From an uncultured Oscillospiraceae bacterium (GTDB lineage Bacteria > Bacillota > Clostridia > Oscillospirales > Oscillospiraceae): DNA of 35,895 bases. Under the pieces are notes generated by a model, which was not told the DNA's origin, made no database searches, and saw only the letters and a program-made list of their open reading frames with translations. Shown here in pieces: positions 32,782 through 35,895 of this stretch (the stretch's first letter is position 1; every line of letters begins with the position of its first letter). The stretch covers positions 1 to 35,895 of the forward strand of contig CAAFPE010000040.1 of NCBI GenBank assembly GCA_900764755.1, read 5' to 3'. The position numbers and the translations under genes were made by a program.

Positions 32782-33822
32782 TCACTCCTCAATGATATAG
32801 CGCTCCTTCCCCCGGAAGATCCGCACCGCCCGCTGGCGGTAGATCTCCAGCACCGCCGCCGCCAGCTTGTCCGGGTCGTGCCGGGCAAAGTTGCCCCCCT
32901 CTGAGGCCACCGGCCGCTCCACCAGTTCCAGACCCATTGCAGCGATCCGCTCCCGGTCTACCGCCAGGGGGACGGCATCCTCCGCCCGGTACCGCTCCAC
33001 CAGACCCGCCTGGACTGGAGCCGAATTGGCCAGGCACAGGTCCACCAGGCCGGGGGCTCCGTGGTTCATCAGTGCCTCCAGGTGGTCGCCGGCGGTGTAG
33101 CCCTCCGTCTCTCCATCCTGGGTCATAATGTTGCATACATAGATCTTCAGGGCGTCCGACTGGGCGATGGCCTCCGGCACCCCCTCCACCAGCAGATTGG
33201 GGATCACGCTGGTGTAGAGGCTCCCCGGTCCCAGCAGGATCAGGTCCGCCTCCCGGATGGCCTCCAGCGCGGAGGGCAGGGCCCGGGGCCGCTCCGGGAT
33301 CAGAGCCACATGGTGGATCCGGCAGTCCTGCTTCTTTTTGAAGTCATAGATTTTGGACTCCCCCACCACCCGGGTGCCGTTCTCAAAGACAGCCTCCAGC
33401 TGCACATCGGCGCTGGTCACCGGGATCACACGGCCGGTAATGGCCAGCACCTGGCTCATCTGAGAGACCGCCTCCTCAAAGGAGCCGGTCACCCCGTTCA
33501 GGGCGGCCAGGATCAGGTTGCCGAAGGACTGTCCGGCCAGCGCCCCCTCGGTGAACCGGTAGGTGAGCAGCCGCTGCATGATGGGCTCCACATTGGCCAA
33601 GGACTCCATGCAGTGGCGGATGTCCCCCGGTGGGGGCATCCCCATGTCCCGGCGCAGCATCCCGGAGCCGCCGCCGTCGTCCGCTACCGTCACCACCGCA
33701 GTGAGGTTCCGGGTATAGTTTTTCAGCCCCCGCAGCATGGTGGACAGTCCGGTGCCGCCGCCGATGGCGACGATACGCGGCCCGCGCTCCCACTGCTGGC
33801 TGTTGGGAATGGGTTCCAGCAT
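32782..33822 (-). CDS. yvcK: YvcK family gluconeogenesis/morphology factor
   Basis: Protein of the YvcK/CofD-like family, which binds UDP-sugars and is needed for normal cell shape and growth on gluconeogenic carbon sources in Bacillus. The N-terminal nucleotide-binding loop AIGGGTGLSTMLRGLK (about 18-33) and VTVADDGGGSGMLRRD are typical, as are PPGDIRHCM and LGPGSLYTSVIPNL. At 346 residues it is of normal length. The ATG follows GAGGAGGAG by six bases. It lies between rapZ and whiA in the same order as in other Firmicutes. Confidence 0.97.
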   Translation of the reverse strand: MLEPIPNSQQWERGPRIVAIGGGTGLSTMLRGLKNYTRNLTAVVTVADDGGGSGMLRRDMGMPPPGDIRHCMESLANVEPIMQRLLTYRFTEGALAGQSFGNLILAALNGVTGSFEEAVSQMSQVLAITGRVIPVTSADVQLEAVFENGTRVVGESKIYDFKKKQDCRIHHVALIPERPRALPSALEAIREADLILLGPGSLYTSVIPNLLVEGVPEAIAQSDALKIYVCNIMTQDGETEGYTAGDHLEALMNHGAPGLVDLCLANSAPVQAGLVERYRAEDAVPLAVDRERIAAMGLELVERPVASEGGNFARHDPDKLAAAVLEIYRQRAVRIFRGKERYIIEE

Positions 33823-33844
33823 GGCGTTCTCCTCCTCTCGCCGG

Positions 33845-34705
33845 TCAGATCCGGCCCAGGTCCCGGTGGACCTCCCCCACGGGATAGCCCTCCTGCCGAA
33901 CGGCCTCCGCCAGGGCGTGGGCCACCGCCACTGAGCGGTGCCGTCCCCCGGTGCAGCCCACCGCGATGGTCAGCGAGGTTTTGCCCTCCTCCACATACCG
34001 GGGCAGCAGATAGGTGACAAAGTCGGTCAGGCGGAGGAGGAACTCCCGGCTCTGAGGGGCGGACAGGGCATAGTCCCGCACCCCGTCGTCCAGGCCGGTG
34101 TGGGGCCTCAGCTCCGCCACATAGTAAGGGTTGGGCAGAAAGCGCACGTCAAAGACCAGGTCAGCCTCCATAGGGATGCCATGCTTGAAGCCGAAGGAGG
34201 TCACCCGCACCTCCATGGACCGCTCCGTCGGCCCCCGGGCAAACAGCTGCAGCAGCTTTGCCCGCAGCCCCCGGGCAGTAAGGCCGGAGGTGTCGATGAT
34301 GTAGGCCGCCCGCTCCCGCAGGGGGGCCAGCATCCGCCGCTCCAGGGCGATGGCCTCCTCCAGCGAGTCGCACTCCTCCGCCAGAGGATGGCTGCGCCGG
34401 GTCTCCTTATACCGCTGGATGATGACCTCATCCGCAGCCTCCATAAACAGGATGCTGTACGCACACTGCATGGCCCGCAGCCCATCCAAAGCCTGGAACA
34501 GGCTGTCGAACCTGGTGCCGCCCCGGATGTCGGTGACCAGCACCACCCGGTCATACTCCCCGTTGCCCCCCATCCCCAGCTCGGCGAACTTAGGGATCAG
34601 GGGGGCGGGCAGATTATCTACGCAGAAAAAGCCCATGTCCTCCATAATGGATGCGGCGCGGCTCTTTCCCGCGCCGGACAGGCCGGATATGATGACAAAT
34701 TCCAT
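33845..34705 (-). CDS. rapZ: RapZ/YvcJ nucleotide-binding regulator
   Basis: P-loop protein of 286 residues. The N-terminal kinase-like domain has Walker A GLSGAGKS (residues 8-15) and VTDIRGGTRF. The C-terminal domain contains TSFGFKHGIP, FDVRFLPNPYY and VGCTGGRHRSVA, the last a sugar-binding segment. In E. coli RapZ senses glucosamine 6-phosphate and controls small-RNA decay; in Bacillus YvcJ affects competence and hydrolyses GTP. The frame opens at GTG 34714, but the better start is ATG at 34705 with GAGGTGG five or six bases before it. Its place next to yvcK and murB fits a role in cell-wall precursor control. Confidence 0.96.
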   Translation of the reverse strand: MEFVIISGLSGAGKSRAASIMEDMGFFCVDNLPAPLIPKFAELGMGGNGEYDRVVLVTDIRGGTRFDSLFQALDGLRAMQCAYSILFMEAADEVIIQRYKETRRSHPLAEECDSLEEAIALERRMLAPLRERAAYIIDTSGLTARGLRAKLLQLFARGPTERSMEVRVTSFGFKHGIPMEADLVFDVRFLPNPYYVAELRPHTGLDDGVRDYALSAPQSREFLLRLTDFVTYLLPRYVEEGKTSLTIAVGCTGGRHRSVAVAHALAEAVRQEGYPVGEVHRDLGRI

Positions 34706-34783
34706 TGGAACCACCTCGTCTGCCGCCCCGCAGGCCGCCGGACGGCATTTCTCTCTCTTGTGCGGCTCTGTGCGCCGCAGGAC

Positions 34784-35695
34784 TCACTCCAGAAGCCGCA
34801 CTTCCCGCTCCAGGGTCACGCCGGTCTCCCGCAGGACCCGCTCCCTCACCTGGTCCACCAGGGCCAGCACATCGGCGCAGGTAGCCCCGCCCCGGTTGAT
34901 GACAAAGCCCGCGTGCTTCTCCGACACCTGGGCCCCTCCCACGGTCAGCCCCTTCAGGCCGCACTGGTCGATGAGGGCGGCAGCGAAGTGGCCCTCCGGG
35001 CGTTTGAACATGGAGCCTGCGCTGGGATACTCCAAAGGCTGCTTCTCGCTGCGGCGCCGGGCCAGTTCCTGGATCTTCTCCTGGATCTCCTCCGGGTCCC
35101 CCTGAGACAGAGAGAACTCCGCCTTCAGAATGAGCCAGTCGGGATGCCGGGCAAAGATGCTGCTGCGGTAGCCAAACTCACATCCGGCGGCGGGAATGGT
35201 ATGCTCCTCACCCTCCCCGTCCAGATAGGTCACGGCGGTGACCGCCTGGGACAACTCGCCTCCGTAGGCCCCGGCGTTCATCATCACACCGCCCCCCAGG
35301 GTGCCTGGAATCCCGTGGGCGAACTCCAGCCCGGCCAGCCCCCGGCCCAGGGCCGCATTGGCCAGACGGGCCAGGGAGATGCCGCTCTCCGCCCACAGAC
35401 GGCGGTTCACTTCCCGGGTCTGGTCCAGGCCGCACAGCTTCACCACAAAGCCCCGGTACCCCTCGTCCGGTACCAGCAGGTTGGAGCCGTTGCCCAGGAA
35501 GAAGGGTCGGATGTCCAGCTCCCGGGCCGCCCTCACCGCCGCTTTCGCCTCCCCCGCCGTCCGGGGCAGTGCCATCAGAGCCGCCGGGCCGCCGATCCGG
35601 AAGGTGGTGTGCCGGGACATAGGCTCCTCGTTCCGCACTTCCAGCGCGCTGCACCGCTGGGCCAGCAGGGCAGCCAATGCTTCAAATCGATCCAT
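34784..35695 (-). CDS. murB: UDP-N-acetylenolpyruvoylglucosamine reductase
   Basis: FAD-dependent enzyme that reduces enolpyruvyl-UDP-GlcNAc to UDP-MurNAc, the second committed step of peptidoglycan synthesis. The FAD-binding part shows RHTTFRIGGPAAL and LGNGSNLLVPDEGY; IPGTLGGGVMMNAGAYGGE and CEFGYRSSIF follow, and the active-site Ser is in EYPSAGSMFKRP. At 303 residues it is the type II short form common in Firmicutes. The ATG has AGGAGG four or five bases upstream. It heads the murB-rapZ-yvcK-whiA-vanZ-dnaE run. Confidence 0.97.
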   Translation of the reverse strand: MDRFEALAALLAQRCSALEVRNEEPMSRHTTFRIGGPAALMALPRTAGEAKAAVRAARELDIRPFFLGNGSNLLVPDEGYRGFVVKLCGLDQTREVNRRLWAESGISLARLANAALGRGLAGLEFAHGIPGTLGGGVMMNAGAYGGELSQAVTAVTYLDGEGEEHTIPAAGCEFGYRSSIFARHPDWLILKAEFSLSQGDPEEIQEKIQELARRRSEKQPLEYPSAGSMFKRPEGHFAAALIDQCGLKGLTVGGAQVSEKHAGFVINRGGATCADVLALVDQVRERVLRETGVTLEREVRLLE

Positions 35696-35736
35696 ATTTC
35701 CTCCTGATCCTCAGGTCAAATTCTAGGTATCACGTT

Positions 35737-35745
35737 ATTATAGCA
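35737..35745 (-). promoter_or_regulatory. murB operon promoter
   Basis: TGCTATAAT on the minus strand is a consensus extended −10 element, preceded by an AT-rich run. No clear −35 is seen. The start would be about 35 bases before the ATG. Confidence 0.6.
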
Positions 35746-35761
35746 AATTTCCAAAAAAAAT

Positions 35762-35895
35762 AGAATAGGGGAAACAGAAAATGTCCGCGAGACCGTCACA
35801 AAAGCGGTCAGTCACATTTGGGAGGTGCATCCCCCCTGGAACCCGCTCCTGCCCCCGGAAATGACGGACTGTGCCCAGCAAAGCCAGCCGCCTCA
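35762..35895. other. Window end with nested inverted repeat, no gene seen
   Basis: AAATGT (35779-35784) and ACATTT (35814-35819) enclose GACCG (35791-35795) and CGGTC (35805-35809). There is no U-run. An open frame runs off the window on the minus strand, but its composition is not convincing as protein. Confidence 0.4.

Overview
The window is GC-rich chromosomal DNA from a low-virulence-looking, housekeeping part of a Firmicutes genome. The gene set and order (smc, alr-mazF, sufC-sufB, T-box-pheST, nrdR, dnaE, and murB-rapZ-yvcK-whiA), the GC-rich codon use and the clean Shine-Dalgarno sites point to class Clostridia, probably an Oscillospiraceae relative of Flavonifractor or Lawsonibacter. 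The genus is a guess. There is no phage, transposase, CRISPR array, rRNA or tRNA gene in the window. Layout, left to right. (1) 1-4200: a gene-poor 412-base end that holds a second, free-standing copy of the last 65 bases of smc, then smc itself on the minus strand. (2) 4166-6562: a MATE exporter and a membrane protein of unknown function on the plus strand, divergent from smc and closed by a strong terminator. (3) 11732-6521 on the minus strand: one probable operon of an unknown protein, nnr, a GerS/YdcC-like lipoprotein, alr, mazF and an exported protein. The order lipoprotein-alr-(antitoxin)-mazF is the Bacillus/Clostridium order, but the antitoxin is missing and a long inverted repeat lies in its place. 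(4) 13706-11741 on the minus strand: a two-gene SUF iron-sulfur assembly operon (sufC, short sufB-type scaffold) with a palindromic operator at its start site. (5) 13849-18125 on the plus strand: a phenylalanine T-box leader, pheS and an oversized pheT. (6) 18178-20835: nrdR (minus), then a nitroreductase and an AGCS-type amino acid:cation symporter (plus). (7) 24818-20856 on the minus strand: folT under a tetrahydrofolate riboswitch, an LtaS-like phosphoglycerol transferase and a BI-1 family membrane protein, each with its own promoter. (8) 24857-25671: a YoaK/DUF1275 membrane protein (plus). (9) 27632-25741 on the minus strand: a metal-dependent cyclase-fold hydrolase joined by overlap to diaminopropionate ammonia-lyase. 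(10) 35745-27663 on the minus strand: murB, rapZ, yvcK, whiA, a VanZ-like protein and dnaE. The most unusual points are the pheT product, which carries about 90-100 extra residues that look like a second, degenerate copy of its tRNA-binding OB fold with different codon use; the duplicated smc tail; the antitoxin-less mazF with a hairpin leader; and two copies of the same AT-rich palindromic element, one inside the suf operon and one inside the phe operon. No wholly new multi-gene system is evident.
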